Assembly: GCA_022839745.1 (NCBI GenBank)
Contig: JALHJB010000013.1
Location: 7,011 to 71,010 of the forward strand
Direction: 5' to 3'
DNA length: 64,000 nt
Source: Actinomycetes bacterium
GTDB taxonomy: Bacteria; Actinomycetota; Coriobacteriia; Anaerosomatales; Anaerosomataceae
Shown here: positions 38,672 through 48,036 of the stretch, piece after piece
How positions within the stretch are numbered: position 1 is the stretch's first letter
How the letters are laid out: each line of letters starts with the position of its first letter
Notes under the pieces: generated by a model
Told to the model about the DNA's origin: nothing
The model's database searches: none
Seen by the model: only the letters and a program-made list of their open reading frames with translations
Position numbers and translations under genes: made by a program

Positions 38672-40315
38672 ATGAAGCCTGCCATAGTAGAAGCACACAG
38701 CGCCGGACTCCTGCGCAAGCGCAACTGGCTACCCAACGCCGCCGCCGGCGTGGTCGTGGGAGTGGTGGCGATCCCGCTGGCTATGGCGTTCGCCATCGCT
38801 GCCGGAGCCAAGCCCGAGCAGGGTCTCTACACGGCGATCGTCGCCGGTCTCATCGTCACCCTGTTCGGCGGCAGCCGGGTGCAGATAGCGGGTCCCACGG
38901 GAGCGTTCGCGGTGCTGCTCGCGGGCGTGACCGCGCACTACGGCCTCGGCGGTCTGCAGGTTGTGACCCTGCTCGCGGGCGCCATCCTCGTGGTCTTCGG
39001 TCTTGCGCGTCTCGGCAGCGTGATCAAGTTCATCCCTGAGTCGGTCATCCTCGGCTTCACGGCCGGTATCGCCGTGGTGATCTGGATCGGGCAGTGGCCC
39101 AACTTCTTCGGACTCCCCGCCACTACGAGCGAGCACTTCGGCGGCAAGCTCGTCGAGATGCTCGGCGCCCTGCCTTCGCTCGACGTCGCGACGACGCTTC
39201 TGGGCGTCATCAGCGTGATCGTGATCGCGCTCTGGCCGAAGGTACCGGTTCTGGGCAAGATCCCGGGCCCGCTGGTGGCCCTCGTGGGCGGCACCGTGTT
39301 CGTGGCCATCGCCCACCCCGAGGGCGTGGCGACCATCGGCTCGGCGTTCGGCGGTCTGCCGAGGGGCCTACCCACGCTCACGCTCCCCGACTTCATCTGG
39401 AGCGACCTGCCGGACCTCGTGCGCCCCGCGTTCGCGATCGCGCTCCTCGGCGCCATCGAATCGCTGCTTTCGGCAACGGTCGCCGACGGCATGACCGGCA
39501 CGAAGCACGACTCCAACCAGGAGCTCCTCGGCCAGGGTGCCGCCAACATCGCAGCATCGTTCTTCGGCGGGTTTGCCGCCACAGGAGCCATCGCCCGCAC
39601 CGCCACCAACATCCGCCACGGCGGAGACAGCCCGATCGCCGGCATCTTCCACGTGCTCACGGTGGTGCTCGTCCTGGTGGTGCTCGCACCGCTCGCAACA
39701 TACGTACCGCTCGCCACGCTCGCGGCCATCCTGTTCGTGGTGGCATTCAACATGAGCGAGGCCGGTCGCATCGTGAGAATCGCACGACGTGCGCCGCGAT
39801 CCGACGTCGCTGTTATGGTGATCACGCTCGCACTCACGGTCTTCGCCGACCTCGTGATCGCCGTGGAGGTGGGCGTGATCCTCGCGCTGCTCAACTTCTT
39901 CCGGCGCATGACGGCAGCCGTGGGCGTATCCGAGCTCGAAACCGATTCGGGTTCAGACATCGAGCAGGTCCCCGCCTTCAAAGACGTGCTCGTCTTCACC
40001 ATCGATGGTCCGTTCTTTTTCGGCGCTGTGGACCAGTTCGAGTCTGCCCTGCTGCACACCAATACCGAGCCGAGAGCGGTGGTTGTGAGCATGGAGAACG
40101 TGCCGTTCATCGATCTCACGGCGCTCGCGAGCCTCCAGGACACGATCGAGCAGCTCCGCAAACACGAGGTGACGGTGGCGCTGTGCTGCACCAAACCAAA
40201 GGTGGCCGAGCGCATAGAGAAGGCGGGAATCGCCGAGGGCTTGCCGCTTCCGGCAACGGCCTCGCTTGAGGAGGCACTGCGCGCGGTTGGACATCGGACC
40301 GGCGTCAGCGGATAG
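38672..40315 (+). CDS. SulP family anion transporter with STAS domain
   Basis: A 547-residue SulP/SLC26 protein: an N-terminal transport domain with many helices (NAAAGVVVGVVAIPLAMAFA; GPTGAFAVLLAG; ALLGAIESLLSATVADGMTG) and a C-terminal STAS domain from about residue 435 (DVLVFTIDGPFFFGAVDQFE). Members carry sulfate, bicarbonate or dicarboxylates. GAAGG lies six bases before ATG 38672. The substrate is not known; no carbonic anhydrase or sulfur genes are adjacent. Confidence 0.93.
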   Translation: MKPAIVEAHSAGLLRKRNWLPNAAAGVVVGVVAIPLAMAFAIAAGAKPEQGLYTAIVAGLIVTLFGGSRVQIAGPTGAFAVLLAGVTAHYGLGGLQVVTLLAGAILVVFGLARLGSVIKFIPESVILGFTAGIAVVIWIGQWPNFFGLPATTSEHFGGKLVEMLGALPSLDVATTLLGVISVIVIALWPKVPVLGKIPGPLVALVGGTVFVAIAHPEGVATIGSAFGGLPRGLPTLTLPDFIWSDLPDLVRPAFAIALLGAIESLLSATVADGMTGTKHDSNQELLGQGAANIAASFFGGFAATGAIARTATNIRHGGDSPIAGIFHVLTVVLVLVVLAPLATYVPLATLAAILFVVAFNMSEAGRIVRIARRAPRSDVAVMVITLALTVFADLVIAVEVGVILALLNFFRRMTAAVGVSELETDSGSDIEQVPAFKDVLVFTIDGPFFFGAVDQFESALLHTNTEPRAVVVSMENVPFIDLTALASLQDTIEQLRKHEVTVALCCTKPKVAERIEKAGIAEGLPLPATASLEEALRAVGHRTGVSG

Positions 40316-40426
40316 GCTACCGGCGTCGGCCGCCGCCGACACGTCGGGCGGGGTGCGGTAGAATGAGGTTTCGGCCGATTCGCTATCAGCCGCATCGACA
40401 ATGGCCCCGACCGAAAGGAGCCCGCT

Positions 40427-41002
40427 GTGGCAAGCCTCAAGGGCACCCGCACCGAGCAGAACCTGCTGAAGTCGTTCGCCGGCGAAAGCCAGGCACGCAC
40501 GCGCTACACGTACTTCTCGAGCGTCGCCAAGAAGGAGGGCTACGAGCAGATCGCAGCCATCTTCATGGAGACGGCCGAGAACGAGAAGGAGCACGCCAAG
40601 GTCTTCTTCAAGTACCTTGAGGGCGGCATGGTGGAGATCACCGCCATGTACCCCGCCGGCGTGATCGGTACCACCGCCGAGAACCTGCTCGCCGCTGCCG
40701 ATGGTGAGCACGAAGAGTGGGGCGAACTCTACCCCGAGTTCGCGAAGATCGCGGACGAGGAAGGCTTCCCGAAGATCGCCACGTCGTTCCGAGAAATCGC
40801 CGAGGTCGAGGAGGCCCACGAGGCCCGCTACCGCAAGCTGCTCGCCAACGTGGAGAACGGCACCGTCTTCAAGCGCGACACGGTCGTTCGCTGGAAGTGC
40901 CGCAACTGCGGTTACATCCACGAGGGTCCCGAGGCTCCTGACCTGTGCCCGGCGTGCGCGCACCCGCAGGCGTACTACGAGATCTTCGTCGAGACGTACT
41001 AG
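40427..41002 (+). CDS. Rubrerythrin
   Basis: A 191-residue non-haem di-iron peroxidase that detoxifies hydrogen peroxide in anaerobes. The N-terminal ferritin-like four-helix domain has ESQARTRYTYF and the iron motif ETAENEKEHAKVFF, and a second ExxH lies in REIAEVEEAHEARY. The C-terminal rubredoxin domain has CRNCGYIHEG and CPACAHP. The start is GTG with AAAGGAG upstream. Good evidence for an anaerobic lifestyle. Confidence 0.96.
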   Translation: MASLKGTRTEQNLLKSFAGESQARTRYTYFSSVAKKEGYEQIAAIFMETAENEKEHAKVFFKYLEGGMVEITAMYPAGVIGTTAENLLAAADGEHEEWGELYPEFAKIADEEGFPKIATSFREIAEVEEAHEARYRKLLANVENGTVFKRDTVVRWKCRNCGYIHEGPEAPDLCPACAHPQAYYEIFVETY

Positions 41003-41014
41003 CATCGGAGAACG

Positions 41015-41095
41015 GTCACTGCGGTGACAGACCAGCCCCGCAAGCACGCGTTCGGCCTTCGGGAGCGGAACGCTTGGCTCACGGGGCTGGTCTGT
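41015..41095. repeat. Nested inverted repeats downstream of rubrerythrin
   Basis: A small hairpin GTCAC-TGCG-GTGAC (41015-41028) overlaps a perfect 14-bp inverted repeat ACAGACCAGCCCCG (41027-41040) and CGGGGCTGGTCTGT (41082-41095). Inside the 41-base loop is another pair, GCGTTC/GAACGC. There is no T run. The rest of the interval 41003-41269 between the convergent rubrerythrin and kinase genes shows no gene. Confidence 0.7.
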
Positions 41096-41269
41096 ACTGG
41101 GGCCCTATTCGCGCCACATTCCGGGCAGGTCGAGTGGCGTGGCCGCCCTCAACACGCCGGAGCTGCCGATGACTCCCTCGGCAAGCTCCAGGACCTGCCA
41201 TCCCCACATCGGCTCGGCGGGGTGCGGCGGGCACGACGGCAAGCGGCGGCGCGTGATCATGCGACCCTC

Positions 41270-42967
41270 CTATTCGATTCCGGCATCCGGCACCGCGCAC
41301 TCCGGGATGGACAACCTGAATGTGGAGCCGACGCCCGGCGTGCTCTCGACTTCTATGCGTCCGCCTAGCAGTGTGGCCAGGTTCATGCAGATCGACAGGC
41401 CAAGTCCGGTACCTACGCCAGCGCGTCGGCGTACCTCCACACTCTGCCAGAACTCATCGAACAGGTGCTCCATCTCCTCGGGTGTGATCCCTCGTCCCGT
41501 GTCCCGAACCTCGATCGCCACGCCGCTCTTGTCAGGCGCGGCACCGACCGTGATCACGCCGTCCGAGGTGAACTTGATGGCATTCCCGACCAGGTTGATC
41601 AGGATCTGCCGGACGATCCCCTCATCGGTATCGATCAAGATAGGCGCTTGTGGCAGTTCGGCACGCAGCTGGTTGCCCCTTTCGGCCGCAGCCACACTGA
41701 ACGAGCCGAGGAGGTCGCGAACGAGGGCCGACACCTCGAACACGTCACAGGAGACGCTCATCGCGCCTGACTCCGCTCTGGCCAGATCGAGGACGTCGTT
41801 GATGAGCGAATGAAGGTGCTCCGCCGACGAGTGGATGTAGCGCGCCTGCTTGAACTGCACCGCATCCAGTTTGTCTGGATCAGCGAGCATGAGGTGCGCG
41901 AAGCCGAGGATCGAGTTGAGCTCGTTGCGGAACTCATGGCTCATGAAGGCCAGGAACTGGCTCTTCGAGTGGTTGATGCTCGCAAGCTCCTCGTTCGCCT
42001 GTTCCAGTTGGGCCGTCCGCTCGTGCACGAGCCCCTCGAGTTGGCCCCGATACCGCTCGAGTTCGCTTTGCGCAGATCGGAGGTCGCGGGTGCGCACGTT
42101 GACCTGCCACTGTGACACCAGGATCACAAGCACGGCCAAGAGCAGGGCGAACGCGACACCGACAAGCCAGCGGAGCGTGGTGCGCAACATCCGCGCCTCA
42201 CCGCCATCGCCGGCAAAGTGCGCGAGTGTCGTGTAGTACACGGAACCCGGCTGGTCGATCCACTGGATGAGGTGCTCGTCGATCGCCGCGAGAAGCTCAC
42301 CATCGACGCCCTGCCTTACAGCGTAGTGCAACGAGCTCCCACCAAAGACGATGGGGGTCTTCTCGAGCCCGTACTCTGCCGCCGCATAATCGCCGAAGAA
42401 GTGGTTGGCCACGGCGGCATCTGCATCTCCGGTGGATGCAAGCTCGAAGACGCCGCGCAGCGAGTCGGCCGGCACGATGTCGACGTCGATGCCGAAACCC
42501 TCGGTGATCTGCGCGAGTGAGCCCTCCTGGACTGACCCCGACAAGACAGCGATACTCATCCCCTCGAGATCCGAGATGCCGTCCACACCTCTACCGTCAG
42601 TCATGTAGACATACGACCAGCTTTCGGCGACCCGATGGCTGTTGAAGTCGTACTGCCGGTCGCGCTCGGGGGTATACGCAACGTCCGGCATCAGGTCTAT
42701 CTCACCGGAAGAGAGCCTGCTGAGTCCTTCGTCCCATGTCCCTGGAACGTACTCCAGCTCCCAGCCCTCGTCTTCTGCGATGGCCTCAAGGAGCTCGATG
42801 AAGATGCCCGCAGGCTCACCGCTGTCGTCGAGAAAGACCTTCGGTTCATTCTCATAGACACCCACGCGAACGGTGCGCGGGGCCGCATAGGCAGCTGGAG
42901 CCACCGGGGTCAGGCCGAGCAGGACCACGAGTGCACACACGACGATCGCTGTTCTTGACGATCTCAT
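41270..42967 (-). CDS. Sensor histidine kinase with periplasmic solute-binding domain
   Basis: A 565-residue membrane receptor kinase. Residues 1-28 are a signal sequence, and 30-250 form an SBP_bac_3 domain like those of amino-acid-binding proteins (VRVGVYENEPKVFLDDSG; DLMPDVAYTPER). One helix lies at 267-286, followed by a coiled coil. The HisKA domain has His344 in FMSHEFRNEL, and the ATPase domain has the N box LVGNAIKFT, G1 DTGRGI and G2 GTGLGLSI. No response regulator gene lies beside it, so the partner is elsewhere. The true start MRSSRTAIVV begins the signal sequence. Confidence 0.92.
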   Translation of the reverse strand: MRSSRTAIVVCALVVLLGLTPVAPAAYAAPRTVRVGVYENEPKVFLDDSGEPAGIFIELLEAIAEDEGWELEYVPGTWDEGLSRLSSGEIDLMPDVAYTPERDRQYDFNSHRVAESWSYVYMTDGRGVDGISDLEGMSIAVLSGSVQEGSLAQITEGFGIDVDIVPADSLRGVFELASTGDADAAVANHFFGDYAAAEYGLEKTPIVFGGSSLHYAVRQGVDGELLAAIDEHLIQWIDQPGSVYYTTLAHFAGDGGEARMLRTTLRWLVGVAFALLLAVLVILVSQWQVNVRTRDLRSAQSELERYRGQLEGLVHERTAQLEQANEELASINHSKSQFLAFMSHEFRNELNSILGFAHLMLADPDKLDAVQFKQARYIHSSAEHLHSLINDVLDLARAESGAMSVSCDVFEVSALVRDLLGSFSVAAAERGNQLRAELPQAPILIDTDEGIVRQILINLVGNAIKFTSDGVITVGAAPDKSGVAIEVRDTGRGITPEEMEHLFDEFWQSVEVRRRAGVGTGLGLSICMNLATLLGGRIEVESTPGVGSTFRLSIPECAVPDAGIE

Positions 42968-43320
42968 TCCGCGGCACCGCAATCGTCTCGGAGGTCCGGC
43001 GTGGTGCGAGTGTAGGCGCTTCGGCCTACTCGTGAGTATGCCCAGAACGGGCAGTGCAGCGCATAGGCCCCCCTTCGCCGGCTGCATGTACCATAGTGGT
43101 CATCGGCGCGTCCGACCGAGGAGACACATGCGCGGGCGACTCACAGAAGGCCCCGCATCGGAGGCCGACCGTCTCGGCGAAGAAGACCCGGCCACCGCAT
43201 CCTTTGGCCTCGCGGTTCCCACGCGGGTCGTCATCGATCCGGCTCGCCGTAGCCGCCATCAACCGTGGGCATGAGGCATGGATCTCTCGGCCGGGGACTT
43301 CGCGTACGGATGGCCACGCT
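42968..43320. other. Intergenic region between kinase and typA genes
   Basis: About 350 bases. I see no convincing gene, RNA or repeat here. It should hold the kinase promoter and the end of the typA transcript. Confidence 0.5.
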
Positions 43321-45129
43321 CTAGCTCCGCTTGGCCTTCTTGCGCTCGTTCTCGGTGAGAAGCCGCTTGCGCAGCCGGATGCTCTTGGGCGTGACTTCCA
43401 CGAGTTCGTCGTCCTCGATGTACTCGAGCGCTTCCTCGAGTGTGAACGTGATCGGCGGGGCGAGGATGATGCCCTTGTCGGCCGAGGCGGCTCGCATGTT
43501 GGTGAGCTGCTTGGCCTTGGCCACGTTCACCACCAGGTCGTTGTCCTTGGCGTTCTCGCCCACGATCATGCCCTCGTAGCACATCTCGCCCGGCCCGATG
43601 AAGAGCTTGCCTCGCTGCTGCAGGGCGTCCAGCGCGTAGGCGGCCGACTTCTCGTTGGACATGGCGATGAGCGATCCGTTGATCCGTCCGCCGACGTCGC
43701 CCTGGTAGGGGCCGTACTCGATGAAGTGGTGGAACAGCGTGGCCTCGCCGCGTGTGGCGTTCAGGATCCGCGTGCGCAGACCCATGACGCCGCGGGTCGC
43801 GATCTTGAACTCGAGGTGCACATGCTCATCACGCTGCACCATGTCGGTCATCTCGCCGCCACGGCTGCCGAAGATCTCGATCACTTTGCCGGCGTACTCG
43901 CTCGGCACATCCACCACGGCCTGCTCGATCGGTTCGAGCTTCTTGCCGCCCTCGTTCTTGATGATCACCTGCGGGCGGCCCACCTGGAACTCGTAGCCTT
44001 CGCGACGCATGGTCTCCATCAGCACCGAGAGGTGAAGAACGCCGCGACCCGCCACCTCCATGCCGGTCTTGTCCTCGCTCTCGGTGATGCGCATCGAGAT
44101 GTTGGACTCGGCCTCTTTGAGCAGCCGCTCCTTGATCTGCCGCCCACCCACGATCGTGCCTTCGCGGCCCACGAGCGGGCTTGTTGAGGCCGAGAAGACG
44201 ACCGACATCGTCGGCTCTTCCACGTGGATCGGGTCGAGGACGATGGGTTCGATCCGGGAGGTGAACATGTCGCCGATGTCGGCGTCGTCCACGCCCACGA
44301 CCGCGATGATGTCGCCCGCGTGCGCCTGCTGCGCCTCGGCGCGGCCCATACCCTCGAACGTGAGGAGCTGCTTGACAGTGGCCTGATAGCGGCTGCCGTC
44401 GTTCTTGATGACGAGGATGCGCTCGCCTGAGTGCATCGTGCCCGAGAACAGACGGCCGATGCCGATACGGCCCACGTACTCGGAGTGATCGATCGTGCAC
44501 ACCTGCATCGCCACCGGGCCGTCGGGGTCGACGTCCGGGCACGGCACGTGCTCCACGATCGCGTCCAGGAGCGGCAACATATCCATGTTGCCGTCCTCGG
44601 GATCGAGTCGTGCGTAGCCGTTCACCGCGCTCGTGTAGATGATCGGGAAGTCGAGCTGCTCATCGTCGGCGCCAAGCTCCACCATCAGGTCGAAGACGTC
44701 GCCGATGACCTCCATCGGGCGCGCGCCCTTGCGGTCGATCTTGTTCACGACGACCAGCGGCTTGAGACCGTGCTCAAGCGCATGGCGCAGCACGAAGCGC
44801 GTCTGCGGCATCGGGCCGTCAAAGGCGTCGATGATGAGCAGACATCCGTCGGCCATCTTGAGCACACGCTCAACCTCGCCGCCGAAGTCCGCGTGGCCCG
44901 GGGTGTCGATGACGTTGATCTTGATGTCGCCGTAGCGCACCGAGATGTTCTTGGCGAGGATGGTGATGCCGCGCTCACGCTCCTGGTCGTTGGAGTCCAG
45001 GACCTGGTCGACGACCTGCTGGTTGTCTCGGAAGACGTGCGTGGCCTGCAGCAGCCGGTCCACGATCGTGGTCTTGCCATGGTCGACGTGGGCGATGATG
45101 GCGATGTTACGGATGTTCGCAGCGCGCAT
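43321..45129 (-). CDS. typA: Translational GTPase TypA/BipA
   Basis: A 602-residue ribosome-binding GTPase of the elongation-factor superfamily. G1 is AHVDHGKTT, G3 DTPGHADFGGEV, and G4 VVNKIDRKGARP. The C-terminal domains carry VEPTMSVVFSASTSPLVGRE-like and GRGVLHLSVLMETMRREG segments. It acts in ribosome assembly and stress adaptation. The ATG at 45129 matches family length; a TTG at 45147 is in frame. Confidence 0.96.
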   Translation of the reverse strand: MRAANIRNIAIIAHVDHGKTTIVDRLLQATHVFRDNQQVVDQVLDSNDQERERGITILAKNISVRYGDIKINVIDTPGHADFGGEVERVLKMADGCLLIIDAFDGPMPQTRFVLRHALEHGLKPLVVVNKIDRKGARPMEVIGDVFDLMVELGADDEQLDFPIIYTSAVNGYARLDPEDGNMDMLPLLDAIVEHVPCPDVDPDGPVAMQVCTIDHSEYVGRIGIGRLFSGTMHSGERILVIKNDGSRYQATVKQLLTFEGMGRAEAQQAHAGDIIAVVGVDDADIGDMFTSRIEPIVLDPIHVEEPTMSVVFSASTSPLVGREGTIVGGRQIKERLLKEAESNISMRITESEDKTGMEVAGRGVLHLSVLMETMRREGYEFQVGRPQVIIKNEGGKKLEPIEQAVVDVPSEYAGKVIEIFGSRGGEMTDMVQRDEHVHLEFKIATRGVMGLRTRILNATRGEATLFHHFIEYGPYQGDVGGRINGSLIAMSNEKSAAYALDALQQRGKLFIGPGEMCYEGMIVGENAKDNDLVVNVAKAKQLTNMRAASADKGIILAPPITFTLEEALEYIEDDELVEVTPKSIRLRKRLLTENERKKAKRS

Positions 45130-45198
45130 GGGTGTTCGGGTCTCCAAAGGGTCGTGTTAAGAAGCGTTATAGGTTACCACGCCGGGGGTGGTGCTGTC

Positions 45199-46239
45199 CT
45201 AGCGGCCAAGGAGTGAGGAGATCGCGGCGGCCGTGTCCTCTGGCAGCGCTGACAGCTCCGCGCTCACACGCTCCGCCCATCCTTTGCCCCTGTCGCGAAG
45301 AGCCTCCACCGCTCGCGCGATGTCACCCGGGCGATCCTGCAGGAGCATGTGCAGCACTTGGGCGGCTTGCCACACGTCCTTCTCACGCTTCGCGGCCGCC
45401 ACCACGGGCCTCTCGCCCGCCACAAGCAGCTTGTGGATAGCAAAGCGCGCGGGGTCTGGCACACTTACCAGCACCGCGCCGCCGTTGATCAGCGCTCCAT
45501 GCACCGGTTCCTCCATCACGTAGTCAAGGAACCGAAGGGGCTGTGCGGCGGCGGCGAACCTCGCAATGTGCACTGGCTGTGCCGTGTGGCGCTCTGAGGG
45601 GGTGAGCAGGTCGACACGGAGCCCCTGACCGCGGACCTTGAACGAGGTGGATGGCGCTCGCGGATCCAGGCCTGGCACAGGCAAGAATCCCATCTTGAGG
45701 CTCTCTAGCGCATCCGGCAGATCCGCAGCGGGGGTGGGAACCGCGACCTGAAGACGTCGATGCGCCGCAAGGTCGATGTGGTGCGTACGCAGAGATGCAC
45801 CATCCCAGCGCACTCCCAGAACGTTCCCCAGCACAGTGAACGCATGCGTGCCGACGAGGACTGCACCGAGCCGGAACACCCCTGCGTCCGCAAGACCACG
45901 AACGACCTGCGCCGATGGAGTGTCGGTGACGGCGGCGCCCCCCACGCGTAGCAGCGAGGCAAGCCGGTGAATCGAGGCCGTGTCGGGAGCGAGATCGTCT
46001 CGAGACTGCGCAGCCTGCTTGATGAAGGCGTCGAGAGCAGCGCTCTGAGGCCCGAGGTAGACCTGACGCTTTTTGCCCGCCACGTCCAGGTACTGGAAGT
46101 AATGGTACCGCCGCCCTTTGATGAGCTTCGAAACGTAGCTGCCCGGAAGGTGTCCGACAGAGCGGATGGCCTCATATGCGGACAGCCGCTCGAGCAGCTC
46201 CGCGTACAGGGTCTGCGTCTCAAGGGGTAGGCGCTCCAC
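45199..46239 (-). CDS. GSU2403-like nucleotidyltransferase-fold protein
   Basis: A protein of about 346 residues. The segment FRLGAVLVGTHAFTVLGNVL followed by HHIDLA resembles a minimal nucleotidyltransferase fold, as in the GSU2403 family. An N-terminal helical part has GRRYHYFQYLDVAGKKRQVY, and the C-terminal part FAIHKLLVAGERPVV and KDVWQAAQVL resembles toxins of the AbiEii group, which are also nucleotidyltransferases. Its role is unknown. The GTG at 46239 with GGGGAG upstream is preferred to a GTG at 46254. Confidence 0.7.
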   Translation of the reverse strand: MERLPLETQTLYAELLERLSAYEAIRSVGHLPGSYVSKLIKGRRYHYFQYLDVAGKKRQVYLGPQSAALDAFIKQAAQSRDDLAPDTASIHRLASLLRVGGAAVTDTPSAQVVRGLADAGVFRLGAVLVGTHAFTVLGNVLGVRWDGASLRTHHIDLAAHRRLQVAVPTPAADLPDALESLKMGFLPVPGLDPRAPSTSFKVRGQGLRVDLLTPSERHTAQPVHIARFAAAAQPLRFLDYVMEEPVHGALINGGAVLVSVPDPARFAIHKLLVAGERPVVAAAKREKDVWQAAQVLHMLLQDRPGDIARAVEALRDRGKGWAERVSAELSALPEDTAAAISSLLGR

Positions 46240-46323
46240 GATGACTCCCCACACCGGTTATACGCAGTATCACAGTCGAGTGCGTATAACGCAACCTCTG
46301 GCGCGAACCGCGACCCGCAACGG

Positions 46324-47013
46324 TCACTTCACCTTCACATCAAGGCCGCCGAAGACCGCCGTGGACCGCACGTGGACGACCGGTCCCGTTGCGCCGGGCT
46401 GGGGCGGCTCGGCATTGCTGTCCGATCCGCCGAACACGCCTACCGACGTGAGCTCCACTGTGGTGCCCGGCGAGACGATGATGTCGGTGCCGCCGAACAG
46501 CGATGTCGCGTCGATGACCACGTCGCCCTCGATGATCGCGCCCCGCAGATCGAGGTCCACGCCACCAAAGATGGCGAGCGTGACCGCTCCGGTGAACGGA
46601 AGCCCGGTGTACGCGGCGGTGGTCCCGGAGAAGACAGCGCTCACCTGGTTGCCGGGCGGAAGCGGCCGCCCCTCGGCGTCAAGGGGAAGCTTCGGTGTTG
46701 CCACACCCTTCCACAACACGGTCGCGCCAACAGCCACAAGCACGACCGGCATGATGAGCGACCACGCCGATACGTCCCCGAGCGCTCGCTGCGCGTCGGC
46801 CAACAGCAGCGCTCCCACTCCGAGCAGGATGACGTTGGCAACGTTCGGGCCCTGGCCTAGCAGGCTCACCAGTCCCGGTACGATGAGGAAGAGCGCCCAC
46901 CACCCGTCGAAGAAGAGATCGGCGCTCCACCAGCCGAGTGCGTTCCCGCTCAACACGATACCCACCGCAACGAGCGCAACGCCCAGAACGACCGCGACAA
47001 CCTTGCTTCTCAT
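46324..47013 (-). CDS. LiaF-like membrane protein
   Basis: A 229-residue protein with about four membrane helices in the first half (VVAVVLGVALVAVGIVLSGN; WWALFLIVPGLVSLLG) and a beta-helical C-terminal domain with repeated FGG turns (IFGGVDLDLRGA, LFGGTDIIVSPG, AVFGGLDVKVK). This is the layout of LiaF/DUF5668-type proteins that modulate cell-envelope stress kinases. No LiaRS pair is next to it. GGAGGGA precedes ATG 47013. Confidence 0.8.
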   Translation of the reverse strand: MRSKVVAVVLGVALVAVGIVLSGNALGWWSADLFFDGWWALFLIVPGLVSLLGQGPNVANVILLGVGALLLADAQRALGDVSAWSLIMPVVLVAVGATVLWKGVATPKLPLDAEGRPLPPGNQVSAVFSGTTAAYTGLPFTGAVTLAIFGGVDLDLRGAIIEGDVVIDATSLFGGTDIIVSPGTTVELTSVGVFGGSDSNAEPPQPGATGPVVHVRSTAVFGGLDVKVK

Positions 47014-47120
47014 GCGTGTCCCTCCGTAAAGCCCGGACCCTGGGCGAATGCCACCAGGCTCTACAGTACCCCGTTGCTGCAACTCTCACGCGCAGACGTT
47101 TGGGGGCCCGAGGCGGACAA

Positions 47121-47134
47121 CCGCCAGCTGGCGG
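47121..47134. repeat. Perfect 14-bp palindrome
   Basis: CCGCCAGCTGGCGG, with GGCGG nine bases upstream able to pair with its left arm and CTTTTATT downstream on the plus strand. It could act as a terminator for plus-strand transcripts between the LiaF-like gene and the gene remnants. Confidence 0.4.
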
Positions 47135-47151
47135 CCTGCTTTTATTGAATG

Positions 47152-47314
47152 TCAGTCTGCCCGCTCCAGCAGCGCCTCGCACTCCATCAAAAGCCCCGGA
47201 ATGTCCCCGACGGCAGTGGCGTAGACGGACTGGTCATCTACTGCGGCGTAGTCATGGGCGAGCACATTGCTGCGTGAGTATGAGTGGGCGACGCGAAGAG
47301 TGCATCTGGTTGAT
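47152..47314 (-). pseudogene. C-terminal fragment of a HepT-like (DUF86) toxin
   Basis: About 50 codons ending at TGA 47152-47154. The fragment reads RSNVLAHDYAAVDDQSVY and then GDIPGLLMECEALLERAD, matching the R-x5-H-x-Y motif and end of HepT/DUF86 nucleases. No start codon or N-terminal half exists; a stop lies just upstream in this frame. It is joined directly to the AOR fragment in another frame. No MntA-like antitoxin is nearby. Confidence 0.6.
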
Positions 47315-48030
47315 CAGGGCGGACGTGTCTGCACGGAACTCGGTCACCGGACGCACGTTGCGGATGCGCTCACCGGCCTGCTCGAGCTGCGCATTGGTGA
47401 TATCCATGCCGGTGAGAGGCGCGAGCATCTTGGCTTCCGCCTCGACGTCACCGTGGTAGTCCGGCGCCGCTTCGAGTTCCTCCCAGCTGTTGAATCCCCG
47501 CAACAGCCGAGGGAAGATCCAGTCGCAGGTGATGAGCGACTCCTTCAAGAAAGCACGGTCGCTGAACCACTTCGCCGCTTTGACCTTCGCATCCAGGGGC
47601 TCGAACCCCGCATCGAGTACGCCGTCGACGCCGAAGAAGTCTCGATACGTCTTCTTGAGCTTCTCCTGGCTCGTATTCTCGGTGCCCGCGAGCCAGTGTG
47701 GCGGCATCCAGTAATGCGCGAACGACGACATGTGCGTGTATGTCATCGGATCACGAGTGTCGGTCACCCAATGCAGCATGTTGAACACCCAAATGGGGCT
47801 TGGCTGGGACTCCAGCGCGCGCCCGGTGCGGTGGTCGTTGTAGCCCCACATCGGCTCCTGGAAATGAGCCGCCTCGCGTGCGATCTCAGGTGCATCGAAC
47901 TTCTCCACCGCCCGCATGAGGTCGTCTGCGAGCGCATCGCCGAGCACGCCTTCGCGGTACGCTACCTTGCGGATCAGCTCGAACCAGCGTTGCACCCCCG
48001 ACACAGATCCCGCCGGAGAACGCGGCAGTC
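47315..48030 (-). pseudogene. Truncated aldehyde ferredoxin oxidoreductase gene
   Basis: The frame encodes only the C-terminal domains of an AOR: RWFELIRKVAYREGVLGDAL, then WMPPHWLAGTEN, then LITCDWIFPRLLRGFNS with the cluster-type cysteine in the position of Cys533 of the intact paralogue. The pyranopterin domain and the CX2CX3C motif are missing. The 5' edge is at the end of the MFS gene and the 3' edge runs into the HepT fragment, so both ends are broken. It is only distantly similar to the intact AOR gene at 5782-7854. Confidence 0.75.
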
Positions 48031-48036
48031 CGGCGT

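Noticed and set aside
41024..41368. A plus-strand frame between rubrerythrin and the kinase
   Set aside because: It crosses the nested hairpins and runs into the antisense of the kinase end, without ribosome site or homology.
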